Shown here: piece by piece, positions 25,041-34,124 of the stretch
How the letters are laid out: each line of letters begins with the position of its first letter
Numbering within the stretch: the first letter of the stretch is position 1
From: Chryseobacterium oryzae
GTDB taxonomy: Bacteria; Bacteroidota; Bacteroidia; Flavobacteriales; Weeksellaceae
Assembly: GCF_022811665.1 (NCBI RefSeq)
Contig: NZ_CP094529.1
Location: 434,001-498,000, forward strand
Direction: 5' to 3'
Length of the DNA: 64,000 nt
The notes under the pieces: model-generated
The model's database searches: none
The model's input: only the letters and a program-made list of their open reading frames with translations
What the model was told of the DNA's origin: nothing
Made by a program: the position numbers and the translations under genes

Positions 25041-26057
25041 ATGAAAATTATCGTCCCTATGGCGGGAAAAGGTTCCCGATTAAGACCACATACTTTAACG
25101 GTGCCTAAACCTCTTATTCCTATCGCGGGCAAACCAATTGTACAGAGATTGGTAGAAGATATTGCAAAAGTTGCTGGAGAAAAAATTGAAGAAATTGCAT
25201 TTATTATTGGAGATTTCGGTGCAGAAGTAGAGCAATCTTTAATTAAAATTGCAGAAAGCCTTGGTGCAAAAGCGAGTATTTATGTTCAAAATGAAGCTTT
25301 AGGAACCGCTCATGCAATAAAATGTGCAGAACAGTCGATGCAGGGTAATGTTGTGATTGCTTTTGCAGATACTCTATTTAAAGCAGATTTTACTTTAGAT
25401 ACCAATGCAGATGGTGTTATTTGGGTGAAAAAAGTAGATGATCCTTCTGCTTTTGGGGTGGTAAAATTAGACGATTATGGTTTCATCACAGATTTTATAG
25501 AGAAACCTCAGACTTTTGTTTCAGATCTTGCTATTATTGGAATTTATTATTTCAATTCTGCTGAAAAACTAATGGCTGAAATTAATTATATCATGGAAAA
25601 TGATATTAAAGTGAGTGGAGAATACCAACTAACAACAGCATTAGAAAATCTTCGTAAAAAAGATGCTAAATTTTCTTTAGGAAAGGTTGATGACTGGATG
25701 GATTGTGGTAACAAAAATGCAACGGTAGAAACCAATGGAAAAATTTTAGAGTACGAAAAACATCTTTTTACAGAGTATCCGGAGTCTGCAAATATTCAGA
25801 ATTCATTAATTATACAGCCTTGTTATATTGGTGAAGGAGTAGAAATTTCAAATTCTAAAATCGGCCCTTACGTTTCATTAGGGAAAGGAACTAAGGTGAT
25901 TAATTCGAATATAGATAATTCCTTAATACAGGAAAAAACTGTTATCGATCACGGAAACCTTTCCAATTCTATGATTGGAAGTTCTGCACAATATTTTGGA
26001 GTAGCCAGAGAGATTTCCTTAGGAGATTTTTCCGTACTCGATTTCCTGTCTAAATAA
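25041..26057 (+). CDS. Sugar-phosphate nucleotidyltransferase
   Basis: The 338-residue protein starts with the NTP-transferase fold: MAGKGSRLRP (residues 7-16), the Lys in VPKPLIPIAGKPI, and AFADT near 110. It ends with hexapeptide-like left-handed beta-helix repeats (about 240-320). It resembles glucose-1-phosphate thymidylyl/uridylyl-transferases, which make NDP-sugars for cell-envelope glycans. The exact sugar and nucleotide cannot be told. It follows the flippase gene, so the two probably serve one surface glycan. Confidence 0.85.
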   Translation: MKIIVPMAGKGSRLRPHTLTVPKPLIPIAGKPIVQRLVEDIAKVAGEKIEEIAFIIGDFGAEVEQSLIKIAESLGAKASIYVQNEALGTAHAIKCAEQSMQGNVVIAFADTLFKADFTLDTNADGVIWVKKVDDPSAFGVVKLDDYGFITDFIEKPQTFVSDLAIIGIYYFNSAEKLMAEINYIMENDIKVSGEYQLTTALENLRKKDAKFSLGKVDDWMDCGNKNATVETNGKILEYEKHLFTEYPESANIQNSLIIQPCYIGEGVEISNSKIGPYVSLGKGTKVINSNIDNSLIQEKTVIDHGNLSNSMIGSSAQYFGVAREISLGDFSVLDFLSK

Positions 26058-26078
26058 TATTTAAAATACATCATACTA

Positions 26079-26107
26079 AAACCACACAATACTATTTTGT
26101 GTGGTTT
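26079..26107 (+). terminator. Hairpin after the nucleotidyltransferase gene
   Basis: Perfect 11-bp inverted repeat (26079-26089 with 26097-26107). The T run beyond it is short, so it is a likely but not certain terminator. Confidence 0.6.
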
Positions 26108-26191
26108 GGCGTTAATATTGCAAAAAAAATGAATATGGTTTTAACTTGATAAGGTTTATGACCACTTCAAAGTAAATTTTAAAGATATTTT

Positions 26192-27037
26192 ATGAAAAAC
26201 TGGGGCTTTTTACTGTTATTAATATTATTGGTGGTTTCTTGTAGGTCTAAAAAAGCTTTGGCTCAGAATTCATCCGAATACGACAGCACTCAGGTGAAAA
26301 AATCGGACAGTATAATGGTTCCGAAAGATGCAAAAAATATACAGGACCGTTTAACTTTCTATGAAAACATTCTTCTTCACCCAAAATTCGATGCAGTAAA
26401 AATCAGCAGTAAAATTACAGCCGACCAGCTCAGAGTAAGCCCTTTAGACGCAACAATATACATTGAAAACGATAAAAAAATATGGGCAAATATCTCATTT
26501 TTAATAATTCCGGCAGCAAGAGCACTCATTACCCCAGAGGGAATTAAAGCTATCGACAGATACAATAAAAATTATATCGATTCTGATTTTGAATATCTTA
26601 ACAACCTTCTAAATGTTAATTTTATCGACTATAAAACGTTGGAAAAAATACTGATGGGGCGCACCTTTATGAAAATTACGAACAGTAATTCTAATATTGT
26701 AAAAAATTCTATGGGTTATCAGCTAACTTCTATTGCGAACCAGAAAATTGTAACAGAAGACAATGTGAGAGAATACAAATTAGAAATGCAGTATACCAAC
26801 GATTTCAATCTGAATTGGGTTAAATTACAAGATGTAAAATCCAATGACGCTATAGAAATAATTTACGAAAATTGGGAAACATTTCCCAACGAAGTAAAGC
26901 TTCCAAAAAATGTTAAAATAATTATAAAAGGGTCAAAATCGAGCCAAATTTTAATTGAAAATACGAAATTTGACTTTTCCAGGATGGAAACACCTTATTC
27001 CGTTCCGGGCAGCTACAAGAAAATTGATATTAAATGA
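26192..27037 (+). CDS. DUF4292 lipoprotein
   Basis: The 281-residue protein has a lipoprotein signal with lipobox VVSC (Cys17). After it comes a region fitting DUF4292, with segments such as KISSKITADQLRVSPLD and IWANISFLIIPAARALI. DUF4292 lipoproteins of Bacteroidota are predicted to have a beta-sheet fold reminiscent of LolA/LolB carriers, but I know of no demonstrated function. The stop overlaps the start of the EnvC-like gene by four bases (ATGA), so the two are translationally coupled and probably act together at the cell envelope. Confidence 0.82.
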   Translation: MKNWGFLLLLILLVVSCRSKKALAQNSSEYDSTQVKKSDSIMVPKDAKNIQDRLTFYENILLHPKFDAVKISSKITADQLRVSPLDATIYIENDKKIWANISFLIIPAARALITPEGIKAIDRYNKNYIDSDFEYLNNLLNVNFIDYKTLEKILMGRTFMKITNSNSNIVKNSMGYQLTSIANQKIVTEDNVREYKLEMQYTNDFNLNWVKLQDVKSNDAIEIIYENWETFPNEVKLPKNVKIIIKGSKSSQILIENTKFDFSRMETPYSVPGSYKKIDIK

Positions 27038-28557
27038 TTAAAAAAATTAGCATTTTAATAGGCTTTTTGACGTTCGGATTGCAGTTTGGTCAACAAAATA
27101 AGGAACAGTTGCAAAAACAGAATGCAGATCTTAAAAAACAAATAGCTCAAATAAATTCAGATCTGGCAAAAACCAGAAATGAATCTAAATTATCTTTATC
27201 TTATCTTAATAATGTTAACCAAAAATTAGCACTTAGAGAAAAGGTTTATAACAATACTCAGAAAGAAAAAAGATTCATTGAAGACGAAATTTATCTTCGC
27301 CAGTTAGAAATAAACAGACAAAATAGAGAACTTGCCGTTTTAAGAAAAAACTATGCGCAGGTTTTGGTAAATGCCTATAAAAGCAAAGGAGTTCAGAATA
27401 AAGTTACTTTTATTTTGTCATCCAAAAGTTTGGGCGAAGCTCTAAGAAGGGTTCGCTACTTAAAAAAATATTCAGATTATCAAGATAAAAAAGCTGCAGA
27501 AATTACTACTGCTGCCCAAGATTTGAAAAAATCTGTCGAACTGAAGAAAAAATCTGCTACAGAAAAGGAAACATTATTGGTGAATCAGCAAAAAGATTTA
27601 ACAACTATTAATGTTGAAAGACAGCAGAAAGAACAATTAGTAAACGATTTTAAGAAGAACGAAACCAAACTTACGGCAGAACTCAGACAAAAACAGGCTC
27701 AGTCTAAAGCTCTTGAAGGAAAAATAAGATCTATTATTGCAGAGGAAATAAGAATTGCCAAAGCTGAAGAAGAAAGCAGAAAAAAAGCTGAAGCTGAAAA
27801 AATTCGTTTGGCAAAACTTGCTGCAGAAAGAGAAAAGGCAAGAATAGATGCAGAAAATAAAGCAAGAGCTGAAGCTTTAGAAAAACAAAGAAAATTAGCC
27901 GAAGCTGAAGCTAAAAAAGCCGCAGATTTGGTTGCTAAAAGAGCAGAAAGCGAAGCTGCCGCAAAAGATGAAGCAAGAAAGTTAGCCGCTAAAAAAGCGT
28001 CTGATGAAGCTGCATTGCGTGCCAAAGAAGCCAACGATAAACTTATTGCTGCCAAAGCCGCAGAATCGGATTTGGAAAAGAAAAAGGATGCTGAGAAAAA
28101 AGCTGCAGAAACAAAAGCAATGACCAATTTTGGGGTTTCATCTTCCGCAGGAAGCAACTTTGCTGCGAGTAAAGGGAGAATTTCGATGCCTGCGTCAGGA
28201 ACCATTACTCACAGATTCGGAAGACAGCAACACCCTGTATTCAAATCTATTTGGGAAGAGAATAATGGTATTAAAATAGCTGTATCTAAAGGAACTTCTG
28301 CAAGAGCGGTTTTTCCGGGAACAGTTTCTCAGGTAATTCCTTCGGCAGATGGTACAAAAACCGTAATGATAAAGCATGGTGATTATTTCACCATCTATTC
28401 TAATCTTAGCAATAATACAGTTTCTAAAAACCAGCAGGTTTCAGCGGGAACTGTTGTAGGAACTGTTGCAGAAGATTTTGATGGAACATATACCTTAGAT
28501 TTCCAGATATGGAATGGGAATAATGCAGTCGATCCATTAAATTGGGTTGCATATTAA
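27034..28557 (+). CDS. EnvC-like murein hydrolase activator (degenerate M23 domain)
   Basis: The 507-residue exported protein has a signal peptide (1-20), a long coiled coil (about 22-365, the second half rich in Ala, Lys and Glu) and a C-terminal LytM/M23 domain (about 385-505). The metal ligands of active M23 peptidases are missing. The usual HxGxD block reads NNGIKIA, the HxH block reads LDFQIW, and HGDYFTIYSNL lacks the final His. EnvC also has an inactive LytM domain and activates amidases at the septum, so an activator role is the best inference. It is coupled to the DUF4292 lipoprotein. Confidence 0.87.
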   Translation: MIKKISILIGFLTFGLQFGQQNKEQLQKQNADLKKQIAQINSDLAKTRNESKLSLSYLNNVNQKLALREKVYNNTQKEKRFIEDEIYLRQLEINRQNRELAVLRKNYAQVLVNAYKSKGVQNKVTFILSSKSLGEALRRVRYLKKYSDYQDKKAAEITTAAQDLKKSVELKKKSATEKETLLVNQQKDLTTINVERQQKEQLVNDFKKNETKLTAELRQKQAQSKALEGKIRSIIAEEIRIAKAEEESRKKAEAEKIRLAKLAAEREKARIDAENKARAEALEKQRKLAEAEAKKAADLVAKRAESEAAAKDEARKLAAKKASDEAALRAKEANDKLIAAKAAESDLEKKKDAEKKAAETKAMTNFGVSSSAGSNFAASKGRISMPASGTITHRFGRQQHPVFKSIWEENNGIKIAVSKGTSARAVFPGTVSQVIPSADGTKTVMIKHGDYFTIYSNLSNNTVSKNQQVSAGTVVGTVAEDFDGTYTLDFQIWNGNNAVDPLNWVAY

Positions 28558-28589
28558 AAATTTAAATTAACTTTGCAAAAATAAAAAAA

Positions 28590-28802
28590 ATGAATTTTTT
28601 AACGATATTAACACCATTTGCACCGTGGCATTGGATTTTGGTAATACTTGTAATCTTATTGCTTTTCGGTGGAAAAAAAATCCCTGAATTAATGAAAGGT
28701 CTAGGATCTGGAATTAAAGAATTTAAAGATGCTGCTAGAGAAGATAAACCAGAATCGAAAACGGAAAACACATCTTCTAACAATACAACGAACAGCAACT
28801 AA
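28590..28802 (+). CDS. tatA: Twin-arginine translocase subunit TatA/E
   Basis: The 70-residue protein has one membrane helix (about residues 14-32), the [14 protein letters not shown] motif at the hinge and an amphipathic helix followed by a polar tail. TatA forms the pore that moves folded proteins across the inner membrane. No tatC is adjacent. It lies 32 bases after the EnvC-like gene and 15 before DUF4254, probably in the same transcript. Confidence 0.95.
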   Translation: MNFLTILTPFAPWHWILVILVILLLFGGKKIPELMKGLGSGIKEFKDAAREDKPESKTENTSSNNTTNSN

Positions 28803-28817
28803 AAACTCTTTGTTTTC

Positions 28818-29429
28818 ATGAATTTTTCGGAAACTGCCTGGAAAGTCTTCAATCAATCTATTGAAGACTATCATGTATTAGATAACGTAGAAACAATACC
28901 ATCAAACCCATTTTCTGAAGGAAGTTTGGAACGTATTTTGTATGCTAAGAACTGGATTGACACCGTGCAATGGCATTTAGAAGATATTATCAGAGATGAG
29001 AATATTAATCCGTTGGAAGCTTTGCAACTTAAAAGAGCAATAGATGCATCCAACCAAAAAAGAACAGATCTCGTAGAATTTATAGATGGTTGGTTTTTAG
29101 ATCAATATAAAAATATAGATCCTAAAGCGGAAGCGAAAATTAATACTGAAACTCCTGCGTGGGCAGTAGACAGACTGTCTATTTTAGCTTTGAAAATTTT
29201 TCATATGGATTTAGAAGCGAATAGAGAATCTGCAACAGAGCAACATAGAATTGCATGTCAGGCGAAATTAGATGTTCTTCTTTCTCAAAAGAGCGATTTA
29301 TCTACTTCGATTGATCAGTTATTGAAAGATATAGAAAACGGTGATGTTAAGATGAAAGTATACAAACAGATGAAGATGTATAATGATGAAAGTCTTAACC
29401 CAATCCTTTACCAAAAGGAGAAAAAATGA
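28818..29429 (+). CDS. DUF4254 domain protein
   Basis: The 203-residue cytoplasmic protein fits DUF4254, with a mostly helical sequence. The N-terminal half contains LERILYAKNWIDTVQWHLED and the second half WAVDRLSILALKIFHM. In Bacteroidota, members are often encoded beside cell-surface polysaccharide genes, but function is unknown. No signal or membrane segment is seen. It overlaps the next lipoprotein gene by four bases (ATGA). Confidence 0.8.
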   Translation: MNFSETAWKVFNQSIEDYHVLDNVETIPSNPFSEGSLERILYAKNWIDTVQWHLEDIIRDENINPLEALQLKRAIDASNQKRTDLVEFIDGWFLDQYKNIDPKAEAKINTETPAWAVDRLSILALKIFHMDLEANRESATEQHRIACQAKLDVLLSQKSDLSTSIDQLLKDIENGDVKMKVYKQMKMYNDESLNPILYQKEKK

Positions 29430-29872
29430 AAAGACTTTGTATTCTCGGAATAGTATATATTTTTATGACTTCCTGTGCTACAGAAAAGCTGAATCTTTCC
29501 CCAATTTCCAGTAATGTATCATCTGGTGGAGATTCGGACACAAGCAAGGGAATCACGATTAATATTTCCGAAAATATAAATGCTTCCGAAATTACCAAAC
29601 TTATTTCTTCATTTCCGAAGTTTTCCAATTCAGCTTTAAACGATGAAATTGTAAGTTTAAAGTATACTCTTCAGAATTATCTTTATGCAATTGAAGCTGG
29701 AAACATCAGCGGAAAAAGCAAAACCTTAAAGAGCATGGAGAAATCTTACAAAAACATGCAAAAGCTTCGCAAGTACCTTAAGAAGGATGACGATGAAGTT
29801 CTTAACAGATATTTGGTAAGAATAAAAACCAATATTTCTGTCATAGAAAATGCTGTAAATACCAAAAAATAA
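29426..29872 (+). CDS. Hypothetical lipoprotein
   Basis: The 148-residue protein has a lipoprotein signal with lipobox MTSC (Cys17). After it comes a Ser-rich linker and a helical, Lys-rich C-terminal half (residues 70-145). I do not recognise a family. It is translationally coupled to DUF4254 through a four-base overlap and followed 18 bases later by ribA. The coupling suggests an envelope function linked to the DUF4254 protein, which is inference only. Confidence 0.75.
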   Translation: MKRLCILGIVYIFMTSCATEKLNLSPISSNVSSGGDSDTSKGITINISENINASEITKLISSFPKFSNSALNDEIVSLKYTLQNYLYAIEAGNISGKSKTLKSMEKSYKNMQKLRKYLKKDDDEVLNRYLVRIKTNISVIENAVNTKK

Positions 29873-29890
29873 ACAAATTATAATTATTCA

Positions 29891-30478
29891 ATGATTAAAA
29901 TTCAGGCGGAAGCTAACGTTCCTACAGAACATGGTACTTTCCGAATGATCGCTTTTTCGGATAACGAAAACGACTGGATGCCTCACATGGCAATAATTGC
30001 TGAAAATACCGACTTTTCAAAACCCGTTAATGTACGTTTTCATTCTGAATGCATTACAGGAGAGGTTTTTCACTCTAAAAAATGCGAATGTGGGCAACAG
30101 CTGGATGCGGCAATGAAATTTATGCATGAGAATGGAGGTGTAATCGTATATCTCCGACAGGAAGGCAGAAACATAGGGATTATCAATAAACTCAAAGCAT
30201 ATTCACTTCAGGAAAAAGGATATGATACTGTTCAGGCAAACCTTCAGCTTGGACTTCCTGCAGATGACAGGAATTTTTCTGTAGCTATAGAGATTTTGAA
30301 CCAACTTAATATTAAAAATATCAATCTTCTCACCAATAATCCTGAAAAGGTAAAATTTGTTGAGCAGAGTAATGTTCATCTCAATTCCAGAATTCCTTTA
30401 CAAATTCCTGCTAATGAAATAAGTAAAGGTTATCTTAAAACCAAGAAAGATTTCTTCGGTCATTTTTTAGATGAATGA
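29891..30478 (+). CDS. ribA: GTP cyclohydrolase II
   Basis: The 195-residue protein has the zinc-binding Cys set in SECITGEVFHSKKCECGQQL and the catalytic segment IVYLRQEGRNIGI. The NPEKV segment follows. It converts GTP to the pyrimidine precursor of riboflavin in the cytoplasm. It is a stand-alone enzyme, without a fused RibB domain. It is the last gene of the tatA-containing run and ends at a terminator. Confidence 0.95.
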   Translation: MIKIQAEANVPTEHGTFRMIAFSDNENDWMPHMAIIAENTDFSKPVNVRFHSECITGEVFHSKKCECGQQLDAAMKFMHENGGVIVYLRQEGRNIGIINKLKAYSLQEKGYDTVQANLQLGLPADDRNFSVAIEILNQLNIKNINLLTNNPEKVKFVEQSNVHLNSRIPLQIPANEISKGYLKTKKDFFGHFLDE

Positions 30479-30502
30479 GAACAAATCAAAATTAAAAAAA
30501 CA

Positions 30503-30536
30503 AAAGCTCCGAATTACAGAAGTAGTTCGGAGCTTT
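30503..30536. terminator. Terminator between ribA and a convergent lipoprotein gene
   Basis: Perfect 11-bp inverted repeat (30503-30513 with 30526-30536), preceded by an A run and located between two converging genes. Confidence 0.75.
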
Positions 30537-30570
30537 CTATTATAAAAATTTGAAAAGATTCTTATTTATT

Positions 30571-31086
30571 TTATAATTTGTCATTAATATTAAAATATTT
30601 AATAACTGCATTATAATCACTGTAATCTACAGGTGTAGATGTTTTACCTGCAACTCCAGGAACTAAAACAATTCTGAATGTTTGGTTTACTAAAAATTGA
30701 GATTTTTCATCATTCGTCATCTGTGTAGACTGGTTGAAATTAGCTTCTGTTCTTATTTGAACATCTGTTGTAGTAAAATCGAAGTTATAATCTAACTGTC
30801 TGTCTGCAGGAAAAGATAAGTTATCATCTAAGTAAAATGTTTTTGGAATTTGTTGCCAAATTGCACCATTACCTGTTCCAACATTTCTATAAACTAAAAC
30901 CACAGTAGTATTAGAAATACTTAGGGGTTGTGTTAATTTGTAACCCCCACCAGAAGTGAATGTACCTGTTACATCTTTTACTTGTGCATGTGCTGTATTA
31001 TCTACAACAGTAGTATCATCTCTATTGTCACAACTTATAGTTACGGTTAATAAAGATATCGCCAATATGGAAAATAGTTTTTTCAT
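30571..31086 (-). CDS. Hypothetical lipoprotein
   Basis: The 171-residue protein has a lipoprotein signal with lipobox TISC (Cys19). Its mature part is mostly beta-strand, with KLTQPLSISNTTVVLVYRNV and FRIVLVPGVAG. I recognise only a general resemblance to small flavobacterial lipoproteins. It stands alone between ribA and the divergent GH3 gene. Function unknown. Confidence 0.75.
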   Translation of the reverse strand: MKKLFSILAISLLTVTISCDNRDDTTVVDNTAHAQVKDVTGTFTSGGGYKLTQPLSISNTTVVLVYRNVGTGNGAIWQQIPKTFYLDDNLSFPADRQLDYNFDFTTTDVQIRTEANFNQSTQMTNDEKSQFLVNQTFRIVLVPGVAGKTSTPVDYSDYNAVIKYFNINDKL

Positions 31087-31168
31087 TTTAAAAAGTTTAA
31101 TTGTATAATCGAAATCAAAACATATACCAAAAAATATAAAAAGTTTAGTTTCATCTTTTTTTTAGTTG

Positions 31169-31176
31169 TATTTTTG
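31169..31176 (+). promoter_or_regulatory. -7 element of the GH3-bshA operon
   Basis: TATTTTTG, a full TAnnTTTG match, lies 17 bases before the GH3 start codon. No TTG is seen at the -33 distance. Confidence 0.5.
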
Positions 31177-31193
31177 TTTACGTTCGCAATCTT

Positions 31194-32894
31194 ATGAATA
31201 AATTATTATTTAACACCCTTTTCTTTGTTATTATTTTCGGCTCAAATGTAGCGGCACAATATCAGCCTAAGAATATTTCCAAAGGAGATTTAAAAAAAGC
31301 TGAGGAATGGGTAAGTAAAACCTATGACAACCTTTCTCAGGATGAAAAATTGGGGCAGCTTTTTATTGTTGCACTTTATACTAATAAAGACGAAAATCAC
31401 ATAAGCCAGATTAGAAATATTGTCGTAAACGACAAAATTGGAGGGTTGATTTTGATGCAGGACGATGCTGCAAGAGAAATATCGCTCGTTAATGAGTTTC
31501 AGCAGAAATCTAAAATTCCTTTAATGATCGGGATGGATGCAGAATGGGGAGTCTACCAGAGAATTGCAAAAGCACACAAATTCCCTTGGGCAATGACTTT
31601 GGGAGCTATCCAAGACAAGGAATTAATTTATGAAATGTCGTCTAAAATTGCCGAAGACTGCAAAAGAATGGGAATTAACTGGGATTTTGCTCCCGTTGTG
31701 GATGTAAATACCAATCCGAACAATCCCATTATCGGAAACAGGAGTTTTGGATCTGATGTTTCTAATGTTACCAAATCAGCATTATCTTATGCAAACGGTT
31801 TACAGGATCATCAAATACTTGCGGCAATAAAGCATTTTCCTGGACATGGAGATACCAATACCGATTCTCATTTAGATCTTCCAGTAGTTTCGCACCACTT
31901 AGACAGATTGAATTCGGTTGAACTTGCTCCTTTCAAATCTTTAATGAATAAAGGTATTGGCGGTGTAATGGTTGCCCATTTGTATGTGCCAAGTTTGGAA
32001 TCTGAAAAAGGAATTCCGGCTTCAATATCTAAAAATATTATCACCGGATTATTAAAAGAAAAATTAAATTATAAAGGTCTTATCATCACGGATGCTCTTA
32101 ATATGGGAGCTGTTGCCAATAAATATAAGCCCGGAGAATTAGATGCTCTTGCTTTTAAAGCTGGAAACGACATTATGCTTTTTTCGCAAGGTGTTTCCGA
32201 AGGTAAAAGATTAATCCAGAAGGCAATTGATAATGGAGAAATTTCTCAGCTGAGAGTAAAAGAAAGTGTAAAAAAAATACTTCTTACAAAATATTTTTTA
32301 GGACTTCATCAATATACTCCAAGAAATCCTGAGAACATCGATTACGATCTCAATAATGATTCGCATAAAAAAATTGTTCAGAATCTTTATTCTAATGCTC
32401 TTACATTATTGAAAGATGAAAAAAAACTTCTTCCCCTAAAATCTGAAAAAACATACTATTATGTCCCTTTAGAAGAAGCGCCATACCAGAATTTTGCAGA
32501 ACGGGTAAATATAAACTCTAATGTTATTTTAAAAAAAGCTTCAGAAATATCTTCTATCCCTGTAAATTCTACAGTGATTATAGGGTTTCACAAAGATAAC
32601 TCTACAGCTTATAAGCCTTATAAAATTTCTGCAGAGTCTAAAAAAATATTGGCGGAATTAGCAAAAAAACATCAGGTTATTCTAAACGTTTTCGGAAGCC
32701 CATACGCATTGAAAGATGTTGATATTTCTAAAGTTTCTACAGTTTTGGTTGCTTATGAAAACAACGAAGATTCTATGAATGCTACTGCTGAAGCACTGAA
32801 CGGTAAAACCAAAATATGGGGAAGACTGCCTGTTTTAGTAAATGATAAATTGAAAGCCGGAATGGGAACAGATTTAAAATCCTGTTCAAAATAA
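31194..32894 (+). CDS. Glycoside hydrolase family 3, beta-N-acetylhexosaminidase-like
   Basis: The 566-residue protein has a signal peptide (about 1-21) and a GH3 N-terminal barrel. It carries the NagZ-type His/Asp loop KHFPGHGDTNTDSH (near residues 214-227) and the nucleophile Asp in TDALNM (about 300). A shorter C-terminal GH3 domain follows (about 385-560). The KHFPGHGDT loop is typical of N-acetyl-glucosaminidases, so peptidoglycan or chitin fragments are likely substrates. Export suggests periplasmic action, unlike cytoplasmic E. coli NagZ. No C-terminal beta-lactamase-like domain is present. Confidence 0.87.
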   Translation: MNKLLFNTLFFVIIFGSNVAAQYQPKNISKGDLKKAEEWVSKTYDNLSQDEKLGQLFIVALYTNKDENHISQIRNIVVNDKIGGLILMQDDAAREISLVNEFQQKSKIPLMIGMDAEWGVYQRIAKAHKFPWAMTLGAIQDKELIYEMSSKIAEDCKRMGINWDFAPVVDVNTNPNNPIIGNRSFGSDVSNVTKSALSYANGLQDHQILAAIKHFPGHGDTNTDSHLDLPVVSHHLDRLNSVELAPFKSLMNKGIGGVMVAHLYVPSLESEKGIPASISKNIITGLLKEKLNYKGLIITDALNMGAVANKYKPGELDALAFKAGNDIMLFSQGVSEGKRLIQKAIDNGEISQLRVKESVKKILLTKYFLGLHQYTPRNPENIDYDLNNDSHKKIVQNLYSNALTLLKDEKKLLPLKSEKTYYYVPLEEAPYQNFAERVNINSNVILKKASEISSIPVNSTVIIGFHKDNSTAYKPYKISAESKKILAELAKKHQVILNVFGSPYALKDVDISKVSTVLVAYENNEDSMNATAEALNGKTKIWGRLPVLVNDKLKAGMGTDLKSCSK

Positions 32895-32907
32895 ATAATA
32901 TAAAAAT

Positions 32908-34056
32908 ATGAAAATAGGAATACTTTGCTACCCAACTTACGGCGGAAGCGGAATTGTAGCTACAGAACTTGGGATGTCTCTTGCCAATAAAGGGTATGAA
33001 GTACATTTTATTAGTTCTGCACTTCCTGCAAGATTAGATATAACCAATCCCAATATTTTTTTTCATAAGGTAAATGTACAGACTTATCCTCTTTTCCAAT
33101 ATCAACCTTACGATATTGCATTAAGCTCTATGATTTACCGGGTGGTTAATCTCTACAAGCTCGATCTTCTTCATGCACATTATGCAATTCCTTATGCGTA
33201 TGCTGCTTTTACAGCAAAACAAATGCTGAAAGAAGACGGTAATGATATTCCTTTGGTTACCACTCTCCACGGAACCGATATTACCTTGGTTGGGCAACAT
33301 CCAAGCTACAAACATGCGGTAGAATTTTCCATCAACCAGTCGGATGCGATTACTTCTGTTTCTGAAAGTCTTAAAAAAGATACCTTACAGTTTTTCAATA
33401 TTAAAAAAGAAATTCAGGTGATTACCAATTTTATTGATAATTCTGAGTTTGATGAATGTAATGATTGCCAAAGAACTCAGTTTGCCAATCCCGACGAAAA
33501 GATTCTCATCCACGTTTCAAACCTCAGACCTGTAAAAAGGGTTGAAGAAGTATTGCAGATTTTCAAAAATGTAGAAAGAAAAGTAAAATCTAAGCTTATT
33601 ATTATTGGGGAAGGACCAGAAATGGAAAAAGTAAATCAGTTTTTGGAAGAAAACCCACATCTAATTTCAAAAATAAGACTTTTAGGAAAAGTGAATGATC
33701 TTTATAGAATTTTGCAGCTTTCTGATGTATTTTTATTGCCTTCTGAACAGGAAAGTTTCGGTTTGGCGGCTTTGGAAGCGATGGCTGCGTATACTCCGGT
33801 AATAAGTTCCAACGCAGGAGGAATTCCGGAAGTGAATATTCAGGGAGAAACCGGTTATCTTGCAGAAATTGGAAATGTAGAAGCAATGAGCAATTACTGC
33901 ATTAAATTATTAAGTAATGAAGAGCTTTTAGCTCAAATGAAAATTAATGCTAAAGAGCAGGCTGTAAAATTCGATCTTAAAAATATTCTTCCTGTTTACG
34001 AGCAAATGTATAAAACAACCATTGAAAGATTTAAGGAAGAACTAACTTCATCATAA
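32908..34056 (+). CDS. bshA: N-acetyl-alpha-D-glucosaminyl L-malate synthase BshA
   Basis: The 382-residue GT4 glycosyltransferase starts CYPTYGGSGIVATELG, the glycine-rich loop typical of BshA. It continues with THLHGTDITLVG-like sequence (TTLHGTDITLVG), ITNFIDNSEF, and the donor-site block PSEQESFGLAALEAMA. BshA joins UDP-GlcNAc and L-malate in the first step of bacillithiol synthesis, known in Firmicutes and many Bacteroidota. It lies 13 bases after the GH3 gene. No bshB or bshC is seen here. Confidence 0.93.
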   Translation: MKIGILCYPTYGGSGIVATELGMSLANKGYEVHFISSALPARLDITNPNIFFHKVNVQTYPLFQYQPYDIALSSMIYRVVNLYKLDLLHAHYAIPYAYAAFTAKQMLKEDGNDIPLVTTLHGTDITLVGQHPSYKHAVEFSINQSDAITSVSESLKKDTLQFFNIKKEIQVITNFIDNSEFDECNDCQRTQFANPDEKILIHVSNLRPVKRVEEVLQIFKNVERKVKSKLIIIGEGPEMEKVNQFLEENPHLISKIRLLGKVNDLYRILQLSDVFLLPSEQESFGLAALEAMAAYTPVISSNAGGIPEVNIQGETGYLAEIGNVEAMSNYCIKLLSNEELLAQMKINAKEQAVKFDLKNILPVYEQMYKTTIERFKEELTSS

Positions 34057-34091
34057 ATTTATGATCTATTAATAAAGATATTTTTATAAAT

Positions 34092-34123
34092 AACAAACCC
34101 ATCAAATTACTGATGGGTTTGTT
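34092..34123. terminator. Terminator between bshA and ctlX
   Basis: Perfect 13-bp inverted repeat (34092-34104 with 34111-34123), followed on the plus strand by T-rich sequence. It lies between converging genes and touches the ctlX stop. Confidence 0.85.
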
Positions 34124-34124
34124 A

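Noticed and set aside
27034..28557. EnvC-like gene as a pseudogene because of lost catalytic residues
   Set aside because: The frame is intact over 507 codons and inactive LytM domains are normal in EnvC-type activators.
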